In this document: positions 22,560 to 33,814 of the stretch, one piece after another
Layout of the letters: each line of letters starts with the position of its first letter
Numbering within the stretch: the first letter of the stretch is position 1
Assembly (NCBI GenBank): GCA_031763025.1
Contig: JASSKH010000028.1
Span: forward strand, 1,674,001 to 1,738,000
Source of the DNA: Macrocystis pyrifera
Lineage: Eukaryota; Sar; Phaeophyceae; Laminariales; Laminariaceae
Direction: 5' to 3'
Length of the DNA stretch: 64,000 nucleotides
Position numbers and translations under genes: made by a program
The notes under the pieces: model-generated
What the model was told of the DNA's origin: nothing
Databases searched by the model: none
What the model saw: only the letters and a program-made list of their open reading frames with translations

Positions 22560-23990
22560 CGCGCCTCTCCCCCTCTGCTCCGTGCGCGCCCCCCCCGCGC
22601 CCTTCCTCTCTTGTTCCGCGCGCGGCCCCGCCGCGCGCCTCCCCCCTCGATCTGAACACGACCCCGCCGCTAACTCCCCCGCTCGTTCCCTGTGCGCCCC
22701 CCTCGTGCGTCTCCCCTCTCGTTCCCTGCACGGCCCGGCCGCGCCTCTCCCCCTTCGTTCCGTGCACGGCTCCGCCGCGCCTCTCCCCTCTTGTTCCGTG
22801 TGCGGCCCCGCCGGGCAACTCCCATCCCGATCTGTCCACGGCCCCGCGCGGACTACCCCTCTCGTTCCTTATGCACGCCCCTCGCGCGTCTGTCCTCTCG
22901 ATCCCTGCACGGCCCCGCCGCGGACTTCCCCTTTTGTTCCTTGTGCGCGCCCCTCGCGCGTCTCTCCGCTCGATTTCTGCACGGCCCCGCCGCGGACTTC
23001 CCGTCTCGTCCCTTGTGCGCGCCCTTCGCGCGTTTCCCCTCTCGATCCCTGCACGGCCCCGCCGTGCATCTCCCCTCTCGTTCCGCACACCTCCCCTGCT
23101 GTCCCGTGTGCGACCCCGCCGCGCGCCTCCCCTCTCGTTCCGTGCACGGCCCCGCCGTACATTCTCCCCTTTGTCTCGTACACGGCCCCGCCGCGCGCTC
23201 CCCGGTCCGCTCCTCGTTGCCCCCCCCCCCGCGGACTTCCTCTTTCGTTCCTTGTGCGTGCCCTTCGCGCGTCTCCCCTCTCGGTCCCTGCACGGCCCCG
23301 CCGCGCATTTCCCCCCTCGTTCCGTGCACGGTCCCGCCGCGCACCTCCCCTCCTGTCCCGTGTGCGGCCCCGCCGCTCGCCTCCCTTCTCGTTTCGTGCA
23401 CGGCCCCGCCGTACACTCCCCCCTTTGTCTCGTACACGGCCCCGCCGCGCGCTCCCCGGTCCGGTCCGCTCCTCGTTCGGCCCCCCCGCGGACTTCCTCT
23501 CTCGTTCCTTGTGCGCGCCCGTCGCGCGTCTCCCCTCTCGATCCCTGCACGGCCCCGCCGCGCATTTCCCCCCTCGTTCCGTGCACGGCCCCGCCGCGCA
23601 CCTCCCCTCCTGTCCCGTGTGCGGCCCCGCCGCTCGACTACCCTCTCGTTCTGTGCCCGGCCCCGCCGTACACACTCCCCCTTTTCTCGTGCACGGCCCC
23701 GCCGCGCGCTCCCCCGGTCCGCTCCTCGTTCGGCCCCGTCGCGTAACCCTTTCTTTGTTTCGTGCGCGGTCCCGCCGCGGACCTGTCCCTCCTTCCCGTG
23801 CGTGGCCCCGTCTCTCACGTGCCGTCCCGTTCCCGTTATATCCCCGTTGCCCCCCATCTCCCCTTCGCTCTCGTACGCGCCCCCCCTATCTCGCATACTC
23901 CCCTTTTCTTCCTGCGCGTCCCCGTTACCGCACGCTACCCCCCCTTTTCCTTGCCCTACCCCTTCACTGCGCCCCCCCCCTTCTCCCCCC
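22560..23990 (-). repeat. 36-bp (12-codon) minisatellite in the YR-1 coding region
   Basis: About 1.4 kb of GC-rich, plus-strand pyrimidine-rich units of roughly 36-39 bp (core CACGGCCCCGCCG plus CTCCCCTCTCGTTC). On the minus strand they code 12-residue units of the type RGGAVHGTRGE or ARRGRAGIERGD. A larger period of about 240-260 bp is visible (the CCCTGCACGG block near 23,050, 23,287 and 23,545). Because units are multiples of three and lack A/T-rich stops, nearly all frames on both strands stay open for 268-574 codons; only the minus frame joined to RT is plausible. The product would be Arg/Gly-rich and strongly basic, possibly RNA-binding. Confidence 0.8.
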
Positions 23991-24191
23991 CCCCCCGTCC
24001 TCACCCCCTTCTTCCCCCTACTGCTTCACCGCACCTGAATTGGCAAACCTGATGGACCCGGGCGCCGGCCTCCCTGCGATGGTCGTCTCCCAGCTGTGCT
24101 GATCCCCGCGATTACCCCCCCCTTGCGCCTGCGCCTCCCCCCTCCTCCACGTCTCCCCAGCTGGCTCCGCGCATCCGCAGAGCCCGTGTTC

Positions 24192-25269
24192 TCATTCGCG
24201 TCTCCTTCTCTTCCCATCCCCTCCATTTTCCCCACCCCCCGATGACCGCTTCTCCTTCCGTTCCCCCCCCCTCCTCTCGTCGCGTCCCCTCTTCTCCCCC
24301 CCGTGCTCGAACTTACAGTCCCCCCATTTCTCCATGAACGGGCAATGCCCATCCTTCTTGAAGAAAAAACACTCCCTGCTGGCCCCCGTGTCTTGTCGGT
24401 TCCCCCCCCCCCCCCCTTTCCCCTGCTCTATCCTTCCCCCCCCCCTGCCCGTCTCCTCCCCGGCGATTGCTCTCCGCGAACCCTCGCCCTTCACCTCCTC
24501 GGCGGTTGCTCTCAGCAAAGCCCCCCCCCCACCCCTGCCCCCCCCCCCCCCTCTTCCATCCGTACTCGGCCCTGATGTGTAGCGGCGCCAACTGCAACCA
24601 CGTCGCCGTCTCCCGAAAGGTCGGTTCCGGCAGCGACTCTGCCTCCTTGGCTGTGGGCCACGTAGATCCCCTCCGTTTGAGTTTCATGGCCGTCATCCGC
24701 ACCGCCTCTCCCAACGTCAACAGGTCCGCGTTGAAGCGCCTCGTGAACTCCTCCTCGAAGGCCTCTGTCTCCACCACCCTCCTATTCGTCACGTAAAAAT
24801 GGTTTATTTTTTCCTTCACCTGTTGAAATTGTCGCCCCCACTGCATCTCCACCCGACACAACGCCTCCCTTCCCATCCGCGTGTTGTCGTCCGTCGCCAG
24901 CGTTGCCATATACATGATCACGCCCATCGTAGCCTTCACCCTGTCTGGCAGCGATGTCCCACCCTCGCCTCTGCGCCTCCCCGACAGCTCCGTCCTCGCG
25001 TACATAGTCAGATCGAGGTCGGCGAAGCTCATCAGGTCCCTCTCGCCTTTTCTGGTCATGAAGAACAGTCCCGGGCACAGCGATGACATTGCTCGTTCCT
25101 TCATGGAACCCCACGGCCGTAACCCGCCATCCGCCCGAATCACTCCCCAGATGATCATGCCCATGTCTGTCACGTGCGTCCATGTTGCTGGCTCAGGCTC
25201 CTTGAAAAAACTGCTATGTTCTGTATCGCCATCTACACCGCCGACCCCCCCCCCCACCGCCTGAATTCG

Positions 25270-25302
<33 letters not shown>

Positions 25303-26153
25303 TCGTTTCCCCTCCCACTCCTCGGCTCATCGACCCATCCCCCTTTTCTCCCTTCCAGCTCCCCGCCCACGTCTCCCCGCCCCGCTGACCATGGTCCACC
25401 CCTCTTTCCCAGCTCCCACTTTTCCCCTTCCCAGCTCGACTCTCCTTTGTCCGCACCTCGTCTTGTCGTCCAATAACCGTCCCCCTCTGTCGCTCCCCCC
25501 TGGGGACCTCTATCCCCTGCTTCCCACCTTCCTAACTCCGTAGCCTGGTCGTCCTGGCGCCCCCTCTGCTCATTTTTCCATCTCGGGCCGAATTGTCCCC
25601 AATCCCCCCAGGCTTCCGTCTCATAGGAAACCCCCCAGCGCTTCGAAGGTTCTCCCATGTTGCTCGGGGGCTCCCGCTGGTTGCCCATGTCGCGGTCTCT
25701 GTGCCCCGCGCGCTCTGAGGGCGCACCTGCGAATTCACTGCACGCCACGTTGGTTCGTCCGCGTACACCTACAGCATGCATCCTCCTGCCTACTTCTCTT
25801 TCAACCTCCTGTTCAAACAAGAGCTTCTCTGCCGCCATCTTACTTCTCTCCGTCCCTTGTTCTTCGCGCTCACCCGCACTTTCCTCCTGACTCTCCTCTC
25901 CCCGGCAGCCCCCGCTGCTGTCCTCCGCCGAATTTTCTCGACGACCTCTCTCTTCTTCGGCCACGCCTGCCGCTCTTCTCGCTCCTCTGCCTTTCGCCTT
26001 CCTGGCTTCGGCCTCCTTGGCCCGCTCTTCATCTCTTGCTTGCAAGGCTTCCTCAAGCTCCGCTCTCAATTTCGCTATCTTCCTGTCACTTCTCATTTCC
26101 CTCTCTTGTGACGAAGACGCGTCTTCATATACGTCGGTGGTGCTCTTGGGCAT
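24192..26153 (-). CDS. gag: YR-1 gag-like protein with CCCH zinc finger
   Basis: The frame opens with an ATG at 26,153, right at the edge of the direct repeat. It begins with MPKSTTDVYEDA and a long charged coiled coil (about residues 10-60), followed by a Trp/Gly-rich region to the 32-C run at about 25,270-25,301. Past that run another frame (24,313-about 25,240) carries a globular region (HVTDMGMIIWGV, LCRVEMQWGRQF, FTRRFNADLLTL). A third frame gives the finger CFFFKKDGHC...CKFEH (C-x8-C-x8-C-x3-H). It ends in Arg/Gly-rich sequence running into the minisatellite. Expected role: nucleocapsid and RNA packaging. Breaks coincide with C-runs, so the protein may be intact in reality. Confidence 0.65.
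25270..25301. repeat. Poly-C tract (about 32 C)
   Basis: The longest homopolymer in the window. It encodes poly-Gly on the minus strand, and the gag frame changes here. Its true length is hard to sequence and may be wrong in the assembly. Confidence 0.8.
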
Positions 26154-26446
26154 GATTGCGATCGAAAAACCCACGTACTATACCTCTACTCCCGGCCCAT
26201 CGATCCTCCCAACTGCTGTTGCTGCTGCTGCTGCTGCTGTTGCTGCTGCTGTTGCTGCTGCTGCCACTGCTGTACCGATGCCTCTGCGTAGGCTTGCCCT
26301 GAATATACGTGCAGCTGTGATCCTGCCGTGAACCACCCATCACCAGGTATTCCCCCACTGGAACTACACACCCCCCCCCCCACCCCGATTTTTTATTTTT
26401 CTCTCCGATTCGCCAAACCCCAGACTGTTCGGACATTCTTCTACTT
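26154..26446 (-). repeat. YR-1 direct repeat, upstream copy (A1)
   Basis: The copy beside the gag start. It begins at GATTGCGATCG on the plus strand and ends at TTCTACTT. It is probably the promoter-bearing end of the element. Confidence 0.85.
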
Positions 26447-27690
26447 GTACTCGAGACGACGAATATATCGATCCGGGGATAATGGGTCACACATTGCGGA
26501 AGTTACGTGCTTCGGCCAATGCCGATGACAACAACAACGAACTACAGTAGTACTGAGCTTATAGCGCGGATCTTCCACATGCGCATAGTACCTGCCTGCT
26601 GCTGCTGTTGGCGCACTGTGCTGAGCACAGCTGGAGCAGTGGCAATGTTGGATCACACGCAGCAATAAACAGAAGAAGAGAAGCAGGGAGAGAGGTGTGT
26701 GATGCCGGTTGGTGTATTCGTGGCGTGGTCAAGTGATCGATCGAATAACCCAACTGTGATAGCCGCAGTACGATCATCCATACGCGCAAGGTGTGCACAC
26801 TGCTGCTGCTGCTGGGTAGCAGGGCAGCAGGGTTGTGGTGCTGTAGGAAGCTGGAGGTAAGCACGCTCTGTGCAATGCGTTGGCTATTGTTCTCTAGGCG
26901 GTGGTCCGTGCTCCGTGCAACACAAAAAAAATGTATAGGGATGTACGTCATCCTGGGTATATACGGATCAAAAAGTATATGGCTGACGATGGAATGCGGA
27001 CCGCAGGCTCCGACAAACGCAACCAACCACACAGCTACACTGCGCATATGGGTGTGTCGCACACGCACGGCGGGTGGGCGGGGAGGCGGCAGCGTTGGAA
27101 CGTTGGGATCTGTGCATGTTGTCTGTTGTGTACCTGGTATATGTCTGAGCTGTGTGCTCAAAGCTCGTGAGAGCCTAGGGGAGAAAACAGACAGCATGTA
27201 TCTACCGATACGTACGTACAAAGTAAGGCCTCTTACTGAAACCAGGGAAATCGTCTTATCCACTCCCGCCGGAAAAAAAAACTTGAGCGCCCGCCACGCG
27301 CTTCAGAGGGCACGGATCGCGCCGAGACCTGGACCGATGTGTCCGACAGGGCTTCCCGTGTCCGTGTACTTACTGTTTTGCCTAAAAGTGCTCGTGCGAA
27401 GAGAAAAAGTTGGCAAAAGTACGAAAATTTGACAAATATACATATACATATAGCATCAGTATTATTTTTTAATTTAATTTTACCCTCCGGCGTATTGGTA
27501 AAAATAAAACAACAGGTAGTTTGTAGCGTGCATCCTGCTTCTACCTGTACTGCATCCACGTATTACTGATGGTGGTGTATATATAATAGTAACAGTATTA
27601 CATACAGCATTCATGCCCCAATCCATGGTACCGCGTGGTTATTTGACCTCTCTGAGATTGTCAGCATATTGCATAAGCGTTTGGTCACTT
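26447..27690. other. No supported gene
   Basis: Long frames exist on both strands (26,559-27,263 minus, 26,791-27,432 plus), but both have odd composition and no motif. A stretch on minus at about 27,250-27,420 might be an exon, with an acceptor-like CTTTTAG, but nothing supports it further. Confidence 0.35.
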
Positions 27691-27731
27691 AGTAGTAGTA
27701 TAGATAGTAGTCGTAGTAGTAGTAGTAGTAA

Positions 27732-27793
<62 letters not shown>

Positions 27794-27797
27794 TAGT
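27691..27797 (+). repeat. (AGT)n microsatellite
   Basis: About 30 nearly perfect AGT triplets with a few interruptions (TCG, AAT, ATA). Confidence 0.9.
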
Positions 27798-27913
27798 ACT
27801 AGTGTACCAGGCAGTATTTGGTAGAGTGTATGCTGCTTCTACCTGTACTACATCTGCGTAGTAGTGGTAGTGGTGTAAAGTGACGGTATATATATAGCAG
27901 TCAACCCATGCTA

Positions 27914-28476
27914 TGTTACAGCGGGTGGCGCCAGGGAAGGAGGTTCATAGCGCTGCGACTGTCGTGACCAGCGCTATGGGGAGGAGAATACGGCGCGAGA
28001 CCACTGTCCTGATCAGGGTCACGCGTCGGGTCTATTCGATAGGCAGAGGGCAAGCTTTGGTTTGCATCCTCTGGGCGGATCTTATAGGGGCAGGGAGGAT
28101 CCCCGGTTTGGGAACGCCTTCGGTCTCGGGTACAGAGCCAGTGACGAGGTTCGGGGACCACCCGGTGTTTACTAAACACCACCAAGTGGAGAAAGAAAGT
28201 CAAAGCCAAGTGATCTGTGATACCTGTCCTATCGACCCCCCAACCCCTTGGGCCCTGCCTTGCCCGTCGTGCCCGTCATCGTGTCTGTGGTGCTGCGTTG
28301 AGTGTTCACGCTGGCTGTTTGCATCTACCGCATTGCATCGATCCACGTTCTGCGTGACCCGATCATTACTGCTTGAAAGCACTTCCTCGACCTCTCAAAC
28401 AACAGGTGAGCCGGCCTCAGAGATCTAACGAGCGCAGGTCCTTTTTAGGGTCTGAGAGCTGTACCCTGCTGTAACA
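27914..28476. repeat. Solo LTR-like element, copy 1 (563 bp)
   Basis: It starts TGTTACAGC and ends GCTGTAACA, i.e. TG...CA with short inverted termini. It matches the split copy at 29,284-29,445 plus 34,057-34,465 throughout. The Ty3 LTR in this window shares the TGTTACAG start on its own strand but not the body. No clear target duplication flanks this copy. Confidence 0.65.
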
Positions 28477-28832
28477 TGGTGAACCCAGGGAGATCTTGCC
28501 GTACGACCTATAGCATCGTGAACAGTTCTATTAATAGTAGTAAGGATACCATATAGATGCGGTAGTAAGGGACAACTATCGTAAGGCCCAAAGATCGGGG
28601 GAGATCTTGCCGTACGAGATATAGTATCACCCATATATGTATATAGATACATCCTCCAGGTTGTTGTCTTGACTTTTTAGACCAACGTCTTTTCTACCCA
28701 GCTTCACTGTTCATCCAGCTTCATCAAGTATACCCCGTGTGAATATCATATGTACATACGGATGTTGTGTAGTGCATCCTGCGGATACTGTTGTATAGGT
28801 GCTATTTCAACGAGTCAACATGATAAAGTTAA

Positions 28833-29214
28833 GATGGGAAGAGAGATATGCTCAAAGGTCCCTCGGGATCTTGCCATACGAGGAAAGAGAGAAAGGCTCG
28901 AGGGTCCCTCGGGATCTTGCCATACCAATTTTAGTATTATGGACATATTGTATACGTCCTCTATGTACATATGTGTAAAAAGCATACTGCGAGCCACCCC
29001 CCCTGTACGCTTGTGGTGTGGTATCAACCAACCCCGTATATCGATAAATCAACCTTGTTCAGGAAATAAAAAAATAAAAAACTGCAGGCACAGCGTACAA
29101 CAGCAGTATGCTTTTTACACATTTGTACATAGAGGACGTATACAATATATCCATAATACTATAACTGGTATGGCAAGATCCCGAGGGACCCTTCAGCCTA
29201 TCTCTCTTCCCATC
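28833..29214. repeat. Foldback repeat (two inverted arms, about 115-bp loop)
   Basis: The right arm 29,104-29,214 is the inverse of the left arm 28,833-28,989, sharing GGTCCCTCGGGATCTTGCCA, GTATACGTCCTCTATGTACA and AAAAAGCATACTG. The left arm has an internal duplication of the GGTCCCTCGGGATC segment. Related GAGATCTTGCCGTACGA words at about 28,490 and 28,602 mark the same family. No coding capacity. Confidence 0.7.
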
Positions 29215-29221
29215 GTATGGC

Positions 29222-29283
29222 TGCACACGTTTTGCGAAAAGTCCGATCTCCTGCAATGCAAATCAAACTTCCCGGGTTCAGCA
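29222..29283 (+). repeat. Left half of a palindromic repeat (inverse at 34,466-34,529)
   Basis: It contains CACACGTTTTGCGAA, CCGATCTCCTGCAATGCA and CTTCCCGGGTTCAGC, all present as the complement on the far side of the split solo LTR. The centre reads TTCAGC|...|AGCTGAA, consistent with insertion of the LTR into a TTCAGCTGAA palindrome with a 4-bp AGCT duplication (one base altered on the left). Confidence 0.6.
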
Positions 29284-30584
29284 TGTTACAGCGGGTGGCA
29301 CCAGGGAGGGAGGTTCATAGCGCTGCGACTGTCATGACCAGCGCTATGAGGAGGATAACACAGCGCGAGACCACTGCCTTGATCAGGGTCACGCGTCGGG
29401 TCTATTCGATAGGCAGAGGGCAAGCTTTGGTTAGCATCCTCTGGGGCTCAGCGACCATGGGTAGGGGTCGAAAAATATATAGAGATTGTTCGCTAGAAGC
29501 GCGAAAAAAAATATATAGGCGTTTTTCTTGGGCGAACTACAATACAAACACTTAATAATAGTGAGAAAAAATAAGAAACAGGAATACTGGTCTCGCCCGA
29601 ATTTATTATTCGGGAAAGGTACGTTCTATACTGACTTCAGTACAACCGCTGTCAAACTTCTTATTTTCCTGCCATTTACTTTTACAGTGGGCTCATTTAC
29701 CTGTGTGTTCTGGTAGAGGGCAAGATTCTGTTGTTTAATGTTAAGAGTCGACTTCAAGTAATAGTGCATGTCTGCTCGAGATAAAATCCGGTTGCAAAAC
29801 GGTTTTTCACGTTGGATTACCTGGTACTTTCCGCATAGAGTGGCAGTGCCGGTATATTTGATGCAGGTGAAGGGTTGTAGGGGTGTCGTCACAAAGATAG
29901 GCAACGAAAAACTATAAAAGACATTACGTACGACTGCAGCTAGCTGCTCTAGAATTTTATCTCGGACGACACAGAACGATCACACGTACATGAGATACCG
30001 CAACGTGTTCGAGGGAAGTGGTGTCTCGTAAAATATACCACTATGTTAAACATGGATACATGGAGAGTTTTCTGGTGTTATAATGACGAAGTTCACTAAT
30101 AGACAACACACACAACGCAGATCTACGTCGCCCTCGGCCTTCTCCAAGAAAGCATATTGCAATACACGGAAAACGCCGAGACGTGCCTTAAGAAGTAGAC
30201 GATTTCAATCGAAAAAGGTATTATCAGCAGCAGCCAGGGCTGCACTAAATCCTGCATGTTAGTCCATGTTTAACGTCGGTGGCAACAAAAGACAATCGCC
30301 TCCGCGACCACGACAGCCATATTTAGGTTCCTCGTACGACTAACGGACCAATGGAAGCTTGCAAGGAGGAACCTCAATTTCCTCTGCGTTCGTTTTCCGT
30401 CCCTGGGCGAGGGTCAGCAGGCACGACACGTCCTTGCTCGTCCAAATATGGGTCCAAGGCCGATATGAGACCATCCACCCTTGCGCTGTACGCACTCCTG
30501 GCAATTTCCGAAATCTCCATCGATGTACGACCGTCATTCCCTCCGCCCACCCCCCCCGGTGATATCCACCCGCAATGCGAGGAT

Positions 30585-33489
30585 TCACATCTCCACCCCT
30601 GCCCCCACCGTCCCGGCCGCGACGATGGGTGCCGCCAACGAATCCCGCAATGAGGGGTTGGGAGTAAACATTCGAGGCGTGGCCACAGCAGTGCTTAAAC
30701 TCTTAGGTGGTGCTTGCTGCATCATCCCCCTAACGACCCCGCGGCGATTTTCATGATCGGGAGCCATGCGCGTTTGGTAGACACCGAAGCATAGATTTGT
30801 AGTTGGCTGGCTGTCTTCCTGTTGATGGAAAAGGCGAAGAGGGTGCAAAGATACCGACGGTCGCCAAGAATATGAGGGGCGCAACGAGGCAAGAATAGTT
30901 TTGCTGCGACAGCGGTGATTGGTTGTGGCCCGAAACGACTTCTAAGCGTTTCCCCGATTTATGTGAGCAGCCAATCTTGTACACCAGAACGGTACGCACA
31001 TTTGACCCAGTTTACATATCACATTACAGAAGTTATATTACTACATTAGTACCGCTATCTATTTGTTCAAGAAAACTAGCTGCCATCTCCCCGCCAACAA
31101 GAGTACTCCCCTTGCCTTAGCACGATTCGTAACCGCGGGCAGGCTGCCAACACACGCACCGACGTAAACAAGCCTCTACATGTCGTTTCGATAGTTATAT
31201 AAGCATCTACACCCGCCGCTCACCTGTATATCTCTGTCGCCTGGTCGCATTAGACCCGCGACTCTGTCGTGTGGACCAAGGGCGAGACCGATCCACTCGT
31301 TGCCTGCTCTGGCTCCTCCTGCAGCGTCGCCACCTCCGGCATCAGAATTATCTGGCAATTGATCAAACCATTACGCGGCCTACGCCAGATGAGCGTATAG
31401 GACAGTCAAACCGAAGTCTCCATCACACGCAAGGGCTACACAATATCGTTCGCTAGCATCAGAAGTGTCAGACTCCACCATAGGCAAAAAAGTAGAATGT
31501 TTACACGCATACCATCCTCATGTTAGAGCCCCAGCAAAGGACCAATGACTCACCTGCTCCTTTCGCGGTGTTCTCGGTGGGAAGATCTTCGTTGGTGAAG
31601 TCGCCATTGCCTCCGCACCATCGTCCAGCGGTGGCTTGTAAGATTCTGCCTGCGGATGATATATACGCCCCGCAACGCTAAATCATCGAAAGAGGCAGGT
31701 TCAGCAGACTATGGCCGTGTTTTGTCTTGGCATACACCCCCCCTCCTCCCTCAACAAACCCTCCTCTTTCCTGGGTAGCACGCTCGCCTCTACGGCTGCA
31801 TCAAACCCCTCGTCACCGTCTGCTGCGATTTCCTGCAGGTGGGAGGTTGGGTGCCGGTTCGGGGCGCTGCGCCCTAGCCTGCGGCAGTGGATACCGCATG
31901 TCGTTCCGTGCAACGCTTGCTCGTCGCTTGCCCGGCTTTTCATCACACAGGTATTGGCGGCGACCTGGCGTAACGGACGAAAGCACCTAGTAATGCTTCC
32001 CTCATGATCGTGACCACTCCTCACAACCCGACCAGCTGCGTCCGAGCTTCCCCGTGACAGAGAATTTCACTCGCGAAGAGTAGCTGATGCTGTACGGACA
32101 CACCTGTTTCGCCGATAGGGCGTAGACGAGATCTGTTTCGCGGAGAGGGGCGTGGACGAGGGCGGGAAGGACGAGGGTACGTCTGTGTGTAGCACTTGAG
32201 GGGCGCTGGGCGTTGCAGTTATGTATTGCAGTACCGACATATTCAATGATAGAGCTTTGACCGGCCACCGTATTTTCGTCGATACATTTCAAACCAGGCG
32301 CCAGGTCCTCAGGTTCAGGGAACGCAGAGGCGAGGAGATGGCACACTTCGAGTCGACCATCGCTTTGCACAGAACGACCGAGGTGGAGGTATCATATAGC
32401 CTTAGTCCTGTTGTGTGTCGTTGAGACGAGCGCTCGTGCAGCGGGAGAACGGAATGGCGCTGTTCGGCAACTGCTCCCCCAGCAGGCATGCCGTCATAGC
32501 GGCGTGTTATCGAGACGAGTATGCTATTAATTTCAACTTAGCGAGCGGGAGCAAGTACAAGGCACTCGCCGCTTCTACGAAAACCTGCGCAACATCCGCT
32601 TTGATGGCGGTACTAGTCAGCGCAGGGGGCTCATCGAGCAGAAAGGCGGTCGCCGTGCAAGTTGGTGCAAAGACCAAAAAAGAGTGCAGGTGCTCCTGCC
32701 AAAAAAAAAGGAACACAGGAAAAAACGTACCCAGATGTATTTATCATGGTACTCGTGGTTGGCTACGCTCACCTTGGTCGACCCTCGAGAGCAGTAGGGA
32801 ACGTCTCTTTTGTGAACCCAGGAGGGACCCTCTGCAAGTGGAAGAGGAAGGGCGAGCCGTGCTGGGGGGGTGCATTGATGGCCTCCCATTTTTACTCCCC
32901 GAATCGGCCGTCTCCCACCCGCGTCTACACCAAGAACCTCCTTCTTTTCCACCGGCCTGTCGCTCTTACGAAGGGCATGAACAGCATCGGCGGCGGCGGG
33001 GGGGGCGAACACGATACTCGGCAGGGACTCCATCTCCAGTTTTTGCAGAAGACGGGCCGGCTGGAACTCGACGATCAGCTCGTTCTTCATGTACTAGCTG
33101 ATCCCCGTTGCCTCCGTTGCCTCCTGAAGCATTGGACGGTCAGTACAGGAGTCATCTGGGGATGGGTTCAACAAGCGAGACGGACGACGGACGAGCGGTA
33201 CAGGCGATGTCGAGATTGGTAGAAAGACAAACTGCGTCACTGGTTCCGACGAAACAGGCAAGTCTGCTCTTGACCACCGCCATAACACTGCTAAGTTGGT
33301 AGTTGTTTTGCTGTGCTATGGACCAAGCGTGTATCATAAGAACAGAGTAATACAAAGCGCAGTTCACCTGTGAATACAACACAATGGGCGGCTTGAAGCC
33401 GTTGCCCCCGTAGATCCTGAGCCTGGTCTCGTAAGGGAGCTCGAGCTGTCTGATCGGTTGCTTCCTGCTGCTACTGCTGCCTGGTCTGC

Positions 33490-33524
<35 letters not shown>

Positions 33525-33588
33525 ATGTGGTTGTTGCTGTTGTTGTTGCTGCTGCTGCCGCTGCTGCTTGCTGTCGATGGTGCTGGCA
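30585..33588 (-). CDS. Gene B: spliced gene of unknown function
   Basis: Minus-strand exons with good borders: 33,588-33,368 (donor GTGAAC), 33,093-32,773 (donor GTGAGC), 32,695-about 32,585, about 32,365-32,104 (donor GTGTGT), 31,832-31,736, 31,649-31,554 (donor GTGAGT), 31,351-31,224 (donor GTGAGC) and 30,818-30,585 (TGA stop). Phases agree for the last five exons and for exons 2-3; the exon 3/4 border and the true start are unresolved. The first exon begins with a Ser/Asn-rich stretch from CTG repeats, then GGNGFKPPIVLYSQ. Others contain KNELIVEFQPARLLQKLEM, DENTVAGQSSIIEYVGTAI and NEWIGLALGPHDRV. No domain is recognised. In-frame sequence continues sensibly beyond the TGA with a shift at a G-run (to 30,374), so the end may be truncated. 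Confidence 0.5.
33481..33570. repeat. CTG/TTG triplet tract
   Basis: Interrupted CTG repeats within the first recognised exon of gene B, read there as Ser/Asn codons (AGC, AAC) on the minus strand. Confidence 0.8.
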
Positions 33589-33741
33589 CTGGTGCTTCTC
33601 TCTACTGCTGCAGTAGCACGGCCTTCCCCTCGAAGTCGACTGCTTTGCGAGTGCTGCTGCTGGAGGCTGCTGGTACTCCTCCTGGCACTGCTTCTCCTCT
33701 ACGGCGTCTGAAGCTTGACACGGAGAGCTCTGACTGCCTGG

Positions 33742-33797
<56 letters not shown>

Positions 33798-33814
33798 GCT
33801 GCTGCTGCTGCTAC
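33742..33814. repeat. (CTG)n microsatellite
   Basis: About 24 CTG triplets with one interruption. On the minus strand this keeps an alanine/serine frame open (33,699-34,076) that I do not regard as a gene. Confidence 0.85.

Larger units (their letters stand above)
18712..26446 (-). mobile_element. YR-1: tyrosine-recombinase retrotransposon (Ngaro/DIRS group)
   Basis: On the minus strand the order is gag, long repetitive region, RT, RNase H, tyrosine recombinase, which is diagnostic of DIRS-order elements; no integrase or aspartic protease is seen. A direct repeat of about 295 bp lies at both ends (26,154-26,446 and 18,712-19,008). No methyltransferase-like segment is seen between RNase H and recombinase, favouring Ngaro over DIRS1/PAT. 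Frame changes occur near runs of C (G on the coding strand), while long stretches lack nonsense codons. Confidence 0.85.

Noticed and set aside
22022..24102. Plus-strand frames of 574, 524 and 448 codons over the minisatellite
   Set aside because: They are by-products of a multiple-of-three GC-rich repeat; the real genes (RT, gag) are on the minus strand and the plus proteins are pure repeat.
18712..26446. YR-1 as an ordinary LTR retrotransposon because of its direct terminal repeats
   Set aside because: It encodes a tyrosine recombinase and has no integrase or protease, and no target duplication is visible.
26559..27432. Frames of 234 (minus) and 213 (plus) codons
   Set aside because: They overlap each other, have unusual composition and no domain.
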